In this document: piece by piece, positions 21,908-33,068 of the stretch
How positions within the stretch are numbered: position 1 is the first letter of the stretch
Layout: every line of letters begins with the position of its first letter
Assembly: GCF_000143535.2 (NCBI RefSeq)
Contig: NC_037325.1
Span: 372,001 to 436,000 of the forward strand
Direction of reading: 5' to 3'
Length of the DNA: 64,000 bases
DNA from: Botrytis cinerea B05.10
Taxonomy: Eukaryota > Ascomycota > Leotiomycetes > Helotiales > Sclerotiniaceae
Program-made: the position numbers and the translations under genes
The notes under the pieces: generated by a model
Seen by the model: only the letters and a program-made list of their open reading frames with translations
Databases searched by the model: none
Told to the model about the DNA's origin: nothing

Positions 21908-24900
21908 CTACCCCTCCTCCTCCTCATTGGCAACAAGGTAGAGATCAACTGGCGCAACAATGAGGGAACTTGTTGTTGCGACATTTCCAATGGCGAGTTC
22001 GGTTTGTCCATCATTATTTGCTGTTAATCTGTTAGTATCTTTCTTCTCATATATTCGTCTCGGTACAGTGCCCGAAGACCAGGAAAGTGATAACATACCA
22101 TTTATGAGGTAGAATTTTCCATAAATGTTTCCATTCGCCGTACATGCCACCTTCAAATTGCCATCTATACTACAAACCAATGGCCAAGCCGGAACCACCC
22201 ATCCTGTAAAACCAACAGGAGCCACCTTGATAGATGGAGGTGAATATGATGCTGTAGCCCATAGGATATACAGACCTGATGTCAAGTATCCGGTAGCAGG
22301 ATCCCAAGTAAATGGGAAAACTGATTGACCATAATTCAAATTGAAACCAGCAAAATATTCCGCGGCTTGTTGAATCATAAGACTCGTGCCATCAGCTCCA
22401 GTTCCAGAATTTCGAGCCTGGATAAAGAAGCTTTGAGGAACTGTCTGGGATGGGCTTGGAGTTGCGATAGCCGAAGAAGTTTCAGTTGAGGAAGTACCAG
22501 GTGATACTAGGTTGCCTGATAGGGATAATTGGATATTCTGGATACAGACGGCGACACCAACTTGGGGTCCTTGTCCTACACATCTCAAGCTTGGATTGAG
22601 AAGGGCTAGAACAACGACATCTAACCCAAGGATGCTGGGACGAGAGGCAATGCTGGCACATGTGTCACCGGCTCTGGTGATGTAGTATTGGCAGCAATCG
22701 GTTGCGGTTAAGGCGAGAGTTACAGCAGGGGCTGCGACTGGTCTACAAGCGCTAGCGGAAGCGGCGACAGCTGTGGACGAACGTGTTGAGCTTGTGCTGA
22801 AAGTGGCGGCGATTGGTCTTGTGCTAGATGATGAGGTGGATCTTGTTGAACTGCTGCTGGACCCTTGACCCTAGTATTTATGTCAATATCACCGTAGATT
22901 AAAGGGATACAGGGTAAGATTCCATAAGAGAAGTACTAACTAATACTGATGATGTTGAAGATCTAGAACTGGAGCTAGAACTGGAAGCTCCCACGGGCCT
23001 CGCTGTTGAGCTGGTACTCAAAGTAGCTGCTCTTATTGAACTCGTACTCAATCCTTGACCCTTTAAACGCATTAGAATTCATTACGAGAAAACGATAGTG
23101 TGATTATATTTCGAGGGGGAGTAACTAACCACAGCCGATGTTGACGACCTAGAAGTGGAAGTGCCAGCAAGTCGTGCCGTGGAACTAGAGCTTGAAGCAG
23201 GTGTTCTTGTTGAGCTAGTACTCAATCCCTGGCCCTGTAAGGAAATCAACAATTACCCTGAAAAGCTAACAAAGACAATTTTTGAAATAAAAGACGTACC
23301 ACAGCTGTTGATGAAGATCTAGAAGTCGAGCTAGAGGTTCCAACAAGTCGTGCAGTTGAACTGGTGCTCAATCCTTGACCCTATTTATGCATCTTAGAAG
23401 TTGCCAAATGAACAGCGGAAGTGATACATACGATAGCGGATGACGAAGAAGATCTAGAAGAAGATCTAGAAGTAGAACTAGAAGTTCCAGCAAGGCGCTA
23501 TACTAATTTAGCATGTATTGAATTGACAAGAGATATAAGATTTACCACAGTGTTTGAACTACTCGAAGTCGTCAATCCTTGGTATTGCCCCAGTCCACAG
23601 ATTCCAAATGCGGGGACGCAGCCACCCGTGCACCAATCAGATTCACGACCGCAGTATCCAAATCTCGAACAACAATTTCCATTAGGGCTTCCTTGGCACG
23701 TATATAGGGAACCAAAGAGAGTACCGCAAGTTCCGTTGGGGGATACTAATAAATCAGAAGTGGCACTTGTAGTTGGGCGAATGGAGCTGGTGGATGAAGT
23801 TCTGGTGGATGAGAAAAGGGTAGTGGATCTTGAGGTACTGGTGGTGGCACCGAGACCCTTTTTATAGTGTTAGCATTATGAATAAAGAGGTATATAAGAT
23901 ATAAATATGCAAGACTTACCAACTGAGTTGAAGATGAGGTGCGTGAACTGGAAGAAGATGACTATAGAATAGATTAAATACATATCGACAAGATAAAATA
24001 GTGAGAAAGAAAGTTACCCTGCTAGTACTGGAGCTAACGACGGCCAAAAGGGTTGAAGATCTACTACTTGAGGTAGATGACTGTATAAATCGTTAAAACT
24101 CATCGAACTTTTCAAACAAGAAAATGATGTTAGGATTCAAAGAAAGAATATATACCCGAGACGAGGTAGAACTTGCCCCTAAACCTACAGCTGAAGTAGT
24201 GCTGCGAGAGGAAGAGGAAGATGACGATGACTATTAAGGTATCAGCTTCATCATGATTTGCACAGTACGCAAAGAAAATAATTGTACCCTAGAAGATGTT
24301 GAGCTAGCCCCTAAACCTACAGCCGAGGAGTTGCTTCTGCGTGAGGAAGAAGAGGAAGATGATGTCTAGAAAAATTAGCATTTGTGTAGTGAATTGATGA
24401 AATTGAGAAAAAAAGAAAGTTCTTACCCTAGTCGAGGTGGAGCTTGCCACAAGACCTACGACTGTGGTAATTCGGGAAGAAGATGATGACTAAATAAATA
24501 TTAGTATTTTTAAAATGATTGTATGCCGTTATGGATGTGATGGGAGTAATCGTTACCCGAGATGTAGTAGAACTAGCTCCAAGGCCAACAGCCGAGGTAG
24601 AAGTGCGGGATGAAGATTGTGGCTATCATTTGGTTAGTATCCTTCAGCTCTAAGAGATGTAAGAAAATGCATACGGAGCTGGTACTGGAGCGGAGCGAAG
24701 AACTTGAGGACAAGGCATTCACTCGTGTTGATGACTGGTAAGAATTAGCTTCCATTGCTATCGATAAGAGAGTAAGAGAATTCATACAGAAGTAGAGCTT
24801 GAACGAGTTGTAGAGGTTGTGGGTATCACATTCAATCGAGTTGACTAATTATAATTAGCATTCAAATTGACATATACAAGACGGAAAATTTTTACCGAAC

Positions 24901-26617
24901 TAGAGCTGGGTGATGCTCCAAGTCTTTGAGTGGAACTAAGCTGAGAGGTCGATGATGAACTACCCGCTCCAAGTGCTCTGGTTGATGAACTAGTACTAAA
25001 TGTCCTGAAAGTTGCTACTAAGTTTGTAGAAGTAGATGATCTTGTAGTCGAAGTAGTACCTCCGACAATATTTCTGGTTGAAGAAGTTGAAGGGCCAGCA
25101 ATAATTGGTCGAGTAGAAGAAGTTGAAGGACCAGCAACAGCCCTGCTTGAGGAAGATGATGAAGGACCCCCAATCACATTTCGAGTGGTGGAAGAAGACG
25201 AGGGACCACCGATTATACGTCCAGTCGACGTAGTTGAAGGACCTCCAATAATATTTCGCGACGTAGAGGATGAGCCTGAAGGTCCTCCGATGACTGCTCT
25301 CGTCGAAGAAATCGATGGGCCGCCGATTATGGCTCTGGAGGAGCTTGAAGGACCACCAATTATCGCTCGTGACGAGGATGTTGAAGGGCCACCGACGATC
25401 ACTCTTGATGAAGACGTAGAAGGGCCTCTAACAATAGGTTGAGTAGAGGAGGTTGAAGGGCTAGGAAGAATAAACGACGTAGGTCTCGTCGTAGTCCTAG
25501 TAGTCGTAGGACCTCCCACGATAGCATTGCTCGAACTTGTGGTTGCTGTAGCCAGCGGATTCGTTGCACTAGGAGATACCGGTGGATTGGGAAAGCCAAT
25601 GATGAAGGGGAAACCCAACAATTGTAGAAAGTTGTAGCGTGAGAGTGCATCCAAAAAGCTAAGGAAGTCGCCAATTGAGATTTGACCTGCAGCAGCCTCC
25701 TGTTGAAACTCAACGAGTGATGCAAATCCAGCTCTGCGTAGAAAGGCGGAAACGGCGGCAGCATCTAATCTGTTTAAGAATTGGGAACCATAAGCTGAAT
25801 TCGCTCCTTCGCCTCGGAGAAATTGGATGAGTGGAGTATAGGGAGACCATTCTCCGTTGTTTGCACCTCCATTGCCCCCATTGTTACCTGGGTTATTGTT
25901 TCCTGGGTTGTTATTTCCTGGATTATTGTTTCCTGGGTTACTGTTTCCTGGATTGCTGTTACCTGGATTATTATTTCCCGGATTATTATTCGAACCACCA
26001 CCGTTTCCAAAGCCCGGGAAGCCAGGGAAGTTTGAAAATCCAGGAAATCCATTCGACCCTCCATTCCCACCTCCACTATTCCCTGGGTTGTTATTGCCAG
26101 GATTATTATTTGAGCCTCCGCCATTTCCAAAGCCAGGAAAGCCGGGGAAGTTGGGGAATCCATTCGATCCTCCGATTCCGGAGTTTCCAGGATTATTGCC
26201 ACTTGAGCCTCCTGGATTGTTGTTACCAGAACCACCCGGATTATTTGACCCCCCTGAAACACCTCCCGGGCCAGGGTTTCCACCATTACCCCCAAACAAT
26301 TGCGAAATGAAGTTCGAAATTGAGTCATCATCCTCATCTCCATCTGAATCAAAGAGATTGGCTAGAGAAGGACCATTAGAATCATTGGGGTTTGTGGAAA
26401 ACAAAAGACGCTTTGCTCTATATAATTGAAGCCATGATTAGCATCTATTATCTTCAAACTGATGTCATTGACCAGACATGGGCTTTCATCAACAAACGTA
26501 CATGCTATCCTCTCCTTCCGCTCTCGCAACTTTTTCACCAACAGCACTCTCGCTCAAAACCGTCGAGACGGTAACACTTAGAGCCACAGCCCAAACCGCA
26601 GCATTGCGAACAAACAT
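21908..26617 (-). CDS. Secreted CBM18 + LysM protein with repeat-exon linker
   Basis: About 17 exons. Exon 1 (26617-26502) encodes a signal peptide (MFVRNAAVWAVALSVTVSTV); exon 2 (26417-24896) starts after IAKR, a Kex2-like site. Order: acidic segment; Asn/Gly/Pro-rich repeats (GNNNPGN, FPGFPGFGNGGG); a compact region GEWSPYTPLIQFLRG to LLGFPFIIGFPNP; some ten IIGGPSSSS-type repeats. Then eight tiny phase-0 exons (24844 down to about 23940) of Ser/Thr-rich sequence, most ending SST-S-R and several with AVGLGASS. Next a CBM18 (hevein) exon near 23862-23547 with SPNGTCG, CCSRFGYCG and CTGGC. Four more Ser/Thr exons follow (GQGLSTSST), then a LysM module (YYITRAGDTCASIA, ALLNPSLRC, GVAVCI) and a C-terminal domain ending LYLVANEEEEG. 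A final intron 22098-22021 keeps frame. Likely an extracellular chitin-binding protein; the C-terminal domain may be DUF7908-like. Confidence 0.75.
22879..24844 (-). repeat. Array of repeated short exons and introns
   Basis: Inside the CBM18/LysM gene, exon-intron units repeat about 12 times. Exons are 42-111 nt, all phase 0, mostly beginning tcatc(t/g) and ending ...tct/tcg-agg|gta, or beginning ggtcaagga and ending gctgtg|gt. Introns are 48-75 nt. Encoded motifs recur: SSSSSR, AVGLGASSTSSR, GQGLSTSST and ARLVGTSSSTSRSS. The units look like duplicated exons, not independent sequence. Confidence 0.7.
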
Positions 26618-27975
26618 TCTCAAGATTAAAAGATTGTGATGGTCCAATTACGGACAGGTTAATGAATGAATGAAGGAATGAATGAATGAGCGACTATAAA
26701 TTGCGAAGCGCAGAATGAGAGAGCGCAGCAAAGACAAAAGCACAACAAGCCTAGAACCCCATCAATGTAGTAGAAAACTCAGATTATAAGCAGAGGTATT
26801 CGCCTAGCCCCCCTCCTCCAAGCGCGTGCATATTCGCGAGTTTCGCGAAATATGTGGTGTGGATATCCAAGCATTCTTGGAGCGCGACGACCAAGGGAAA
26901 CATAGAAAAAGATGTTTGTGATCTACAAAACATTTGCTGAGGAATGAAGCTTGTAGCCAGCCATTTCAGCCACGGTACTGATGAAATCTAAGTCAAAGGG
27001 ATAGGAATAATGTTCCCGACGGGAATTTTTGAGCCTCTTATGTTCCTTTCCTAACCGAGCCAAGAATTGAACAGATGTAGATATCGACGATATTGCGTTA
27101 TTTGAATCTTAATTACCCTTAGACTGATCTTGTCCCGAAACAATGCTTCTCGACGAATTTCTAAGTAAGATTGGAGTGTACAATCCTTGATAGATTACCG
27201 TAGTTCTAGCACGTGCTGTAAACTATCTAATACCATTTTCTGGAGTAGCAAACTTTTGCATATCTTCAGATGGTGAATCCAAGCATGCGGTTAATCTGGC
27301 ATGAGAAACTTTTCACAGCAATGCTCGTAAAGAAATAATACTTTGAATAGCTGAGCTGAGTAATAAAAGGGAAGTTCAGCTTCTTTATTTAATCCAACTC
27401 TTTATTTCTAAGATGGAACGATTGGAATATATAACTTACCGAATAGGCTCTACATATAAATAAATAACTCTTTCCCATATATTATATCGATTCCTTCTTT
27501 CTGCTCTTTTCTTCTTGATTTCCTATCTTTCCCTTCTTTATAATCCCTCTCTTTCCTTCTCCTTCCCCTTCTCTCTTATTACTTCTCCTCTTCTTCCCCT
27601 CACCTCTTCTCCTATCCTCTTTCTGCTTCCCCTCTCTTCTCTCCTATCACCCTCTTCCCCCTCTTCCCCTCCCACCAATTCTAGCTTCCCGCCTTACAAA
27701 CCCATCCCATCCCACCTTCCAACATCCCACCCACCACCTACAAAATCTCCCAACTCCAAACCAACTCCTCCACCTCCACCAGCCCTACAAACAAAGAAAT
27801 CTCTTCTTCCACTCTCCAATCCAATCCAATCCAATCCAACCCAAGCATCCAAACACAAATAAAAACACAAATCAAACCCAACAAAATCCACAAATTACAC
27901 AAAAATAACAATCACAATCACTATAACAAGTAGCAAGTATCAAACATCAAACATCAAACATCAAACATCAAACAT

Positions 27976-28008
<33 letters not shown>

Positions 28009-28765
28009 CTCAGCACATAAACAAACAAGCAAATAAGAAAGAAAGATAAAACCAACCAACCACCAACTATCAACTATCAAACAAACAAACAACATCAGCA
28101 TCAGCATCAGCATCAGCACCAAATATTCAGCAAGAAATAAGAAAAGATAAAATATAAAAGATGAAAGATGAATGATATAATAAATCAATTACTTACTTAC
28201 TTACTAAATAGCTAGCTAGTTAGTTAGCTAGCAAACAGTATAAGACTCCTCGAGGAGTATATATGTATATATATAACAAAGTAAAAGAAAGAAAGAAAGA
28301 GAGGAAAGAGAGGAAAGACTTGATGTGGACTGAACGTATTATTTGACGTTGGAGGATGAGTGTGTTAGATTAGATACATGAGAGTTGAATAATAAAGGTA
28401 AAGGGTACAAAAGTTGAAACTGAAAAATGAGGGTGTATTGTACATACAGTTTGGAGTTAAACGATGAGGGCAAATAAAAGAAACTGTATAATCCCAATGT
28501 ATGGATATATTGATGCCCATTGGGCTAGGCTATGACACCAAATAACTGTATTTTTGAATTGTTCACTAAACTTAATTTTCAGTTACAGATCTCTCAAATT
28601 CACGTAAACAATAGCCCTCGTAAGAAGGATACACCTTTGAATCGTCAATTCGCCTATCGCTCTAAAACCTGAAAACTACCTGCGTCATGTAATGTACTCT
28701 CCCCTCTTCTCCTATCCTCAAAAACCCCCCAAAGCACACCGCACTCCCGCAACTAAATCCCATAT
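26618..28765. other. Intergenic spacer, largely low complexity
   Basis: Promoter of the CBM18/LysM gene on the left and the 3' flank of coronin on the right. The middle (27480-28320) is listed separately as a microsatellite island. An atgaatga run is at 26660-26690. No gene is supported; the open frame at 27515-27862 is C/T-rich low complexity. Confidence 0.55.
27480..28320. repeat. Microsatellite and homopolymer island
   Basis: A polypyrimidine tract (27490-27670), ccaat repeats (about 27816-27839), atcaaac repeats (about 27939-27976), a 30-A run (27977-28006), catcag repeats (28093-28117), ttac repeats (28190-28206), gctagctagttagttagctagc (about 28210-28232) and gaaa/ggaaagaga runs (28285-28318). 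Confidence 0.85.
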
Positions 28766-30991
28766 TTAAGACTTAGCAGCTTCCAACTCCAACTCTAATT
28801 GTCTAATTCTTTCACTTTGATCACCAGGACCAACTCTCATCTTCAATGTATCAACCTCTTGAGTCAACAGACCAATTTTCTCCGTTTGTTCCGTGATAGT
28901 TTTAGTTTGGTTTGCCAAAAGTTGCTTAATTTCTGCTAGGGAATCTTCAACACCGGCCGAGGTTGGGGATGGTTGAGAAGCTCCAACCGCGGAAATGGGC
29001 CCGGAAGAGGTAGCGATAGTGGCTGGGGTAGCCTTTGCTGCAGGCTCGAATGATGTTGGTGTTGCTTGAGATACAGGAGATGGCTTTGGCGGTGTGACCT
29101 TAGTTGGAGCAGGCTTGATGGGTTCTGGCTTGGCTGCGACGGGAACGGACTTTTGAATTGGCTTTTGAATCTCCTCGAAGCTGGAGTTATCATCGGCTTC
29201 TTCCTCATCATCATCCTGGAATTTGGAGGCCATGGCGGAAATGGAACCCTTTTGTTCAGACATGGTTGGTGGAGGTGCTCTTTGTGCGACTGGAGTTGGT
29301 TCAGGCTCTGCCTTTGGAGGTGCGGGCTTCGCTGGGGCTGGGGTTGGCGCTGGTGCAGCAACAGCTGGTTTATAATCGGATGGTACCTCAACTGGGGCGT
29401 TTCCTTCGTATATACTTTCCAAATCAATCTTGGCAGGAATGCCATCTTTTCCAGCAAGCCATTCCTCGGCGGTAACTGCAGGTTTCAAACCAATCGCAGG
29501 TGGGTAGATATCAGATTGGAAGACTTCGGCACGTCGAGGAACTGTAAAGGAGATGGGCTCAACATATTGGTCATTGACGGTCTTGAATCCCTTCATGACC
29601 TCGTTCTCGTGTACCTGGAGTTTGGTCAGAATAGACATGCTAAAGATACATGATGACAACCACTTACATTAATACCACGTCTTGGAAGGAATGCAATACC
29701 ACGTTGTTGATCACTAGACTTATATTCGGACAAGAATTCGAACTTGTCGTTCTCATATTCATAGTATCGAATGTTACCGTCACTAGAATTGTTAGCTAAT
29801 TTCTTTCCGGTACCTGTCCATACACTTACCCTTTGCCTGCCAAGTACAAACATTGAGTGCCATCATCTAGATGCTCGTTAGTATGGATTCAACATGCTTT
29901 ATAAATGTAACCTACCCCAGAATGGCATGCAAACACCAGAGATCGAGTCCAAAACAGTGAACCCTCCAATTGGTTGCTTGGCGTTGCCAACATCCCACAA
30001 AGCCAATTGACGATCGCTCATCTTAGAGAATCCAGTAGTAGCCACGCGATTGTGTTCTCCCATCCATACGACTCTGCTATTCTTTGCGCCAGTATGTCCA
30101 GGTCCTTCGTGTGCGGGTCTTTCTTGTCTAGTATCCCAAATGCGCAATTTCTTGTCTCGAGAAGTGGTGGCCAAAAGAGCTCCATTTGCGCTCCATGATA
30201 AACTTTGTACAATATCTCCGTGCTTCAATGTCAAAGGTGCCTTCCCGGTGCCGATATCCCATAGCTTAACTGTGTAATCTCCAGATGCGGATGCGAGGAT
30301 GTTGTTTGCCGCGGGGTTGAATAGAACTTGTCCGACTTTCCTGCAGGTTATTAGAATCCATTCGAACGTTCGGTGTTATCGGCACATACCTAGAATGCCC
30401 TGCCAATTTGCTGACGGGCGCAACATCGACGGGTTCTTCAGAGTCCTGATAGAGGGAGAACCCTTGAGGAACCTCCCATATAAATACCTTTCCGTCGTCA
30501 GATCCGGAAGCGATAATGCGATCGTTGAAAGGGTTCCTAGTCCAAAGATGAGAGTTTATTCCAACCTGCCACTTTATCAACTACTCACCAATCCGTATCG
30601 AGAACCGGTCCCGTGTGGCCTCGAAACAATGGAATTTGTTCTGGCAGACGACCCTTTTCATTCAAAGGAATGACGGCGAATGCGCCTCCACCACTAGCTT
30701 CCCAATTGACCGAAAGATATTCAGGATTGGCCTATTTTCGATGATGAGCTACCTTGGTTCCTCAAATCTATGTCACTTTTCCAAGTCATTGGTTTCCCAC
30801 CTTGATTAAATTGGTATCCCACGCATTGCGACTGATATGCAAGTTATCGTAGCATGCCTCCTTCTTGGATGATTTGCCAAAGACATGTCCTATTTGATCG
30901 GTCGGTCAGCGATTGCCCTCGTGCCTCTCGTCTCGAGGGTGTTGCAGCAAGGCTTACGATATTTCGACGCGCGCACAAAACGGCCAGCCAT
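28766..30991 (-). CDS. CRN1: Coronin, actin-binding WD40 protein
   Basis: Starts MAGRFVRASKYR at 30991; exon 1 30991-30958 and exon 2 30889-30801 give RHVFGKSSKKEACYDNLHIS, the coronin N-terminal signature. Later exons carry WD40 blades: FNDRIIASGSDDGKVFIWEVP, NNILASASGDYTVKLWD, GALLATTSRDKKLRIWD, TGFSKMSDRQLALWD, then GIAFLPRRGIN-VHENEVMKGFKT and VEPISFTVPRRAEVFQSDIYPP, all hallmark coronin segments. The C-terminal region is Pro/Ala/Lys-rich with an acidic patch (DDDEEEADD) and a coiled coil (EIKQLLANQTKTITEQTEKI, RIRQLELELEAA) for oligomerisation and Arp2/3 binding. At least seven introns, most 50-100 nt. Acts in cortical actin patches and endocytosis. Coordinates of middle exons were not all fixed. 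Confidence 0.95.
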
Positions 30992-31650
30992 CCCAGCTCA
31001 TGCAATGATACGGAAGGGAGAAGGGGATCAAAGTTGTGGAAATGCAGGGCCCTTAAGAAATGTTGCGGAGGGAAATCAAAAAAGAATGTTGTAATTCAGA
31101 TGGTGGTTGGCTTTTGTTAGTTGTGAGGGGACGTTTATGCGAAGCTCATGCAAAAGTGTTTTGATGATGCTCTCTCTCGCTTTGCAGGCTGCAGGTAAGA
31201 AGTGATGTGATGATGAAACTCAATTTCTAGCGGCGAATGTTGCAGTTTCGCAGTTTCGCAGTTTATAGTTTTAAACACTTATAAGTTATACTTGCTGCGC
31301 CCGCCACAGCTTACAGACTACACGGGGTTTTAAAGTTCACCACAAAGGGAAATCACGGGCCCCTGGCCAATATTCTAATTGAGGAGAGTCGAGACAAAGG
31401 GAATGGCTTCACCCCCTTTTTTCCCTAATTATGATGTTCTCTCGTGAACGGCATTAATTTTATCTATTCCATACCAAGTATGGAGTACGAGTTCCTTGCC
31501 ATGGTTCAAACCCACCTCCGAGTCCTCCCAGTGCCCACTTTCTGCTGCATAATTCCCCACCAACCCACCCACCGACGTCCATCTCTGGCTAAATTGACTG
31601 CTCGCGAAGGATATATCTACGAACATACACGCATCTCATTCATCACAACA
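30992..31650. other. Intergenic spacer
   Basis: Coronin promoter region and the 5' flank of the tRNA gene. A short gcagtttc repeat is at 31243-31264. No gene seen. Confidence 0.5.
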
Positions 31651-31750
31651 GGACCGTTGGTGTAGTTGGTTATCACGATCGCCTCACAGATCTCCAATAT
31701 CTTGGAGAAACAGACGCGATAGGTCGCGAGTTCGAGCCTCGCATGGTTCA
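31651..31750 (+). tRNA. tRNA-Val (anticodon CAC) with 26-nt intron
   Basis: Acceptor stem GGACCGT pairs with ATGGTTC; discriminator A is 31750. The D arm GTG...CAC and anticodon stem ATCGC/GCGAT (31678-31682 with 31716-31720) form. The loop reads C-T-C-A-C-A, giving anticodon CAC at 31685-31687. The intron 31689-31714 sits at the canonical 37/38 position and can fold on itself (CTCCAA-tatc-TTGGAG). T arm GCGAG-TTCGAGC-CTCGC contains the B box. A T-rich Pol III terminator (ttcttttt) follows directly. Confidence 0.93.
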
Positions 31751-31758
31751 TTCTTTTT
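31751..31758 (+). terminator. Pol III T-tract terminator of tRNA-Val
   Basis: ttcttttt starts on the base after the discriminator A. Confidence 0.8.
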
Positions 31759-32084
31759 GCTGCTGCTCGCACTTATTTTGGCCTATTTTTCGACCTTCTT
31801 CGACACTTGGATACCATGTCATGATATAACTTCGATTCCGGATGCTTTTCGAGGGCAACTAGCATGAATGCTGTGTTTTTTCCATTGTCCTCGGAATTGG
31901 TGGCATATATCATTATGTAAGGTGTGCACGGGCCATGGCCTCAAATGCTCCATGATGAACGAAATAAAGTTGCACACCAAGCAAACCTTATAGTCACTAG
32001 GCAGGTAATATTCTGCTTCGGTTTTGATAGTGGAATGTTTTTGATGGTTAAACCCTTTCGATGTTCCACGCCAGGTTGTTAGAC
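31759..32084. other. Spacer
   Basis: Between the tRNA and the start of the repeat-rich interval; no gene or repeat noted. Confidence 0.4.
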
Positions 32085-32300
32085 GCTCAAGTCAGATCAG
32101 GTATTCAAACTCTATCAATGATCTAAGCTCGATGGAATGTCCAAATACTATGGTATGGTTGTGTTAAACCAGATCAGACATTCCTATTCTATCAATGTCC
32201 CAGGCCAGCTCGAGACTTCTAGCCAGGTCAGATATTCACAAGTCCCATCAATACTCCAAGTTGGATTAGACACCTAGGCCAGATCAAATATTCAAAATGG
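32085..32300 (+). repeat. About 55-bp degenerate tandem repeat
   Basis: Four units share the core cagatcaga-ya-ttc...tc-yatcaat, starting near 32092, 32169, 32223 and 32279 (spacings about 77, 54 and 56 bp). Non-coding in all frames inspected. Confidence 0.6.
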
Positions 32301-32380
32301 AATATTCGATCTCGCAAAGAAAGTTCCTTTCTTGAAGTGCTCAAAGCTAGTGTTACCAAGTCTGCAATACTCTCTACCTC

Positions 32381-32482
32381 CTCAAGAATCCACAACACTA
32401 TCCCAGAAGTCTTCGAGACTCCCTATCTCCTCTCAAGAATCTAAAACACTGTCTAAAAAGTCTTCAAGACTCTCTAAATCCT
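32381..32482 (+). repeat. 51-bp tandem duplication
   Basis: Two adjacent units begin ctcaagaatc and run through aagtcttc(g/a)agactc. The open frame over them (32332-32541) would read QES-T/K-TLS-Q/K-KSSRL twice. Too short and repetitive to call a gene. Confidence 0.6.
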
Positions 32483-32877
32483 TTTCGAAATCTTCTTTAC
32501 CATCTCAGCAGCTTGCGAATCTCTTTGCAACTTTTCGATAATCAGAATCAATCTCTACCTCTAACAAAACCGCTTCGAAATCAGATTTGAATCAAGTCAC
32601 TACTTTAATAGTGAATTGGTTGACATTACTTCGAAGCAAAACTTACTTTGTTTCTATTTCTGAGGTTGAACTCTTTTCAATTCGACAGATAATTTGACAC
32701 TTGCGAACCAGATCATACAAGGTTGATCGGGTAAAGCTATTCAAATGGTATTACATGAAGAGGGGTGGCAGGACATTGGAGACACGCTTTTACCTCCAAT
32801 CCCATCAGAATATGGAATAAGAGGCTTGTATCTTAATTTCATTACTGTTGTTGGTTTGAGAGGTAATTTGAGACACA

Positions 32878-32998
32878 GAAGAGTCTATGGGGGAATGGCT
32901 GCTCCTCCGATTGCTCCTCCCGCTGCCCCTCCCGCTGCCTCTCCGATTGCCCCTCCCACTACCCCTCCAGCTGCCTCTCCGATTGCTCTTCCTGTTAG
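32878..32998 (+). repeat. 12-bp minisatellite cassette, copy 1
   Basis: Constant leader cacagaagagtctatggggg, then about nine 12-bp units of the type gctcctccgatt / gcccctcccgct / gcctctccgatt. Read in one frame this is a four-residue APPI/AAPP/ASPI repeat. Other copies are at 33274-33353 (+) and 33995-34142 (-). Confidence 0.75.
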
Positions 32999-33068
32999 CT
33001 GAAGGTTGCATGATTGAATTACTTGGGTTATATGAAGCGCCAACTCTTCTAAAAAACAACTGAGTGAA

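Noticed and set aside
25857..26429. Pro/Leu/Phe-rich frame (PGLLFPGLLFPGLL repeats) on the plus strand
   Set aside because: It is the antisense of the Asn/Gly/Pro repeat region of the CBM18/LysM gene.
27515..27862. 115-residue Ser/Pro/Leu-rich frame
   Set aside because: Pure polypyrimidine tract; any frame of such DNA is open.
29066..29653. 195-residue plus-strand frame over coronin
   Set aside because: Antisense shadow of the coronin C-terminal exon.
32332..32541. 69-residue Ser/Lys-rich protein
   Set aside because: Consists mostly of a two-unit 51-bp repeat with no other support.
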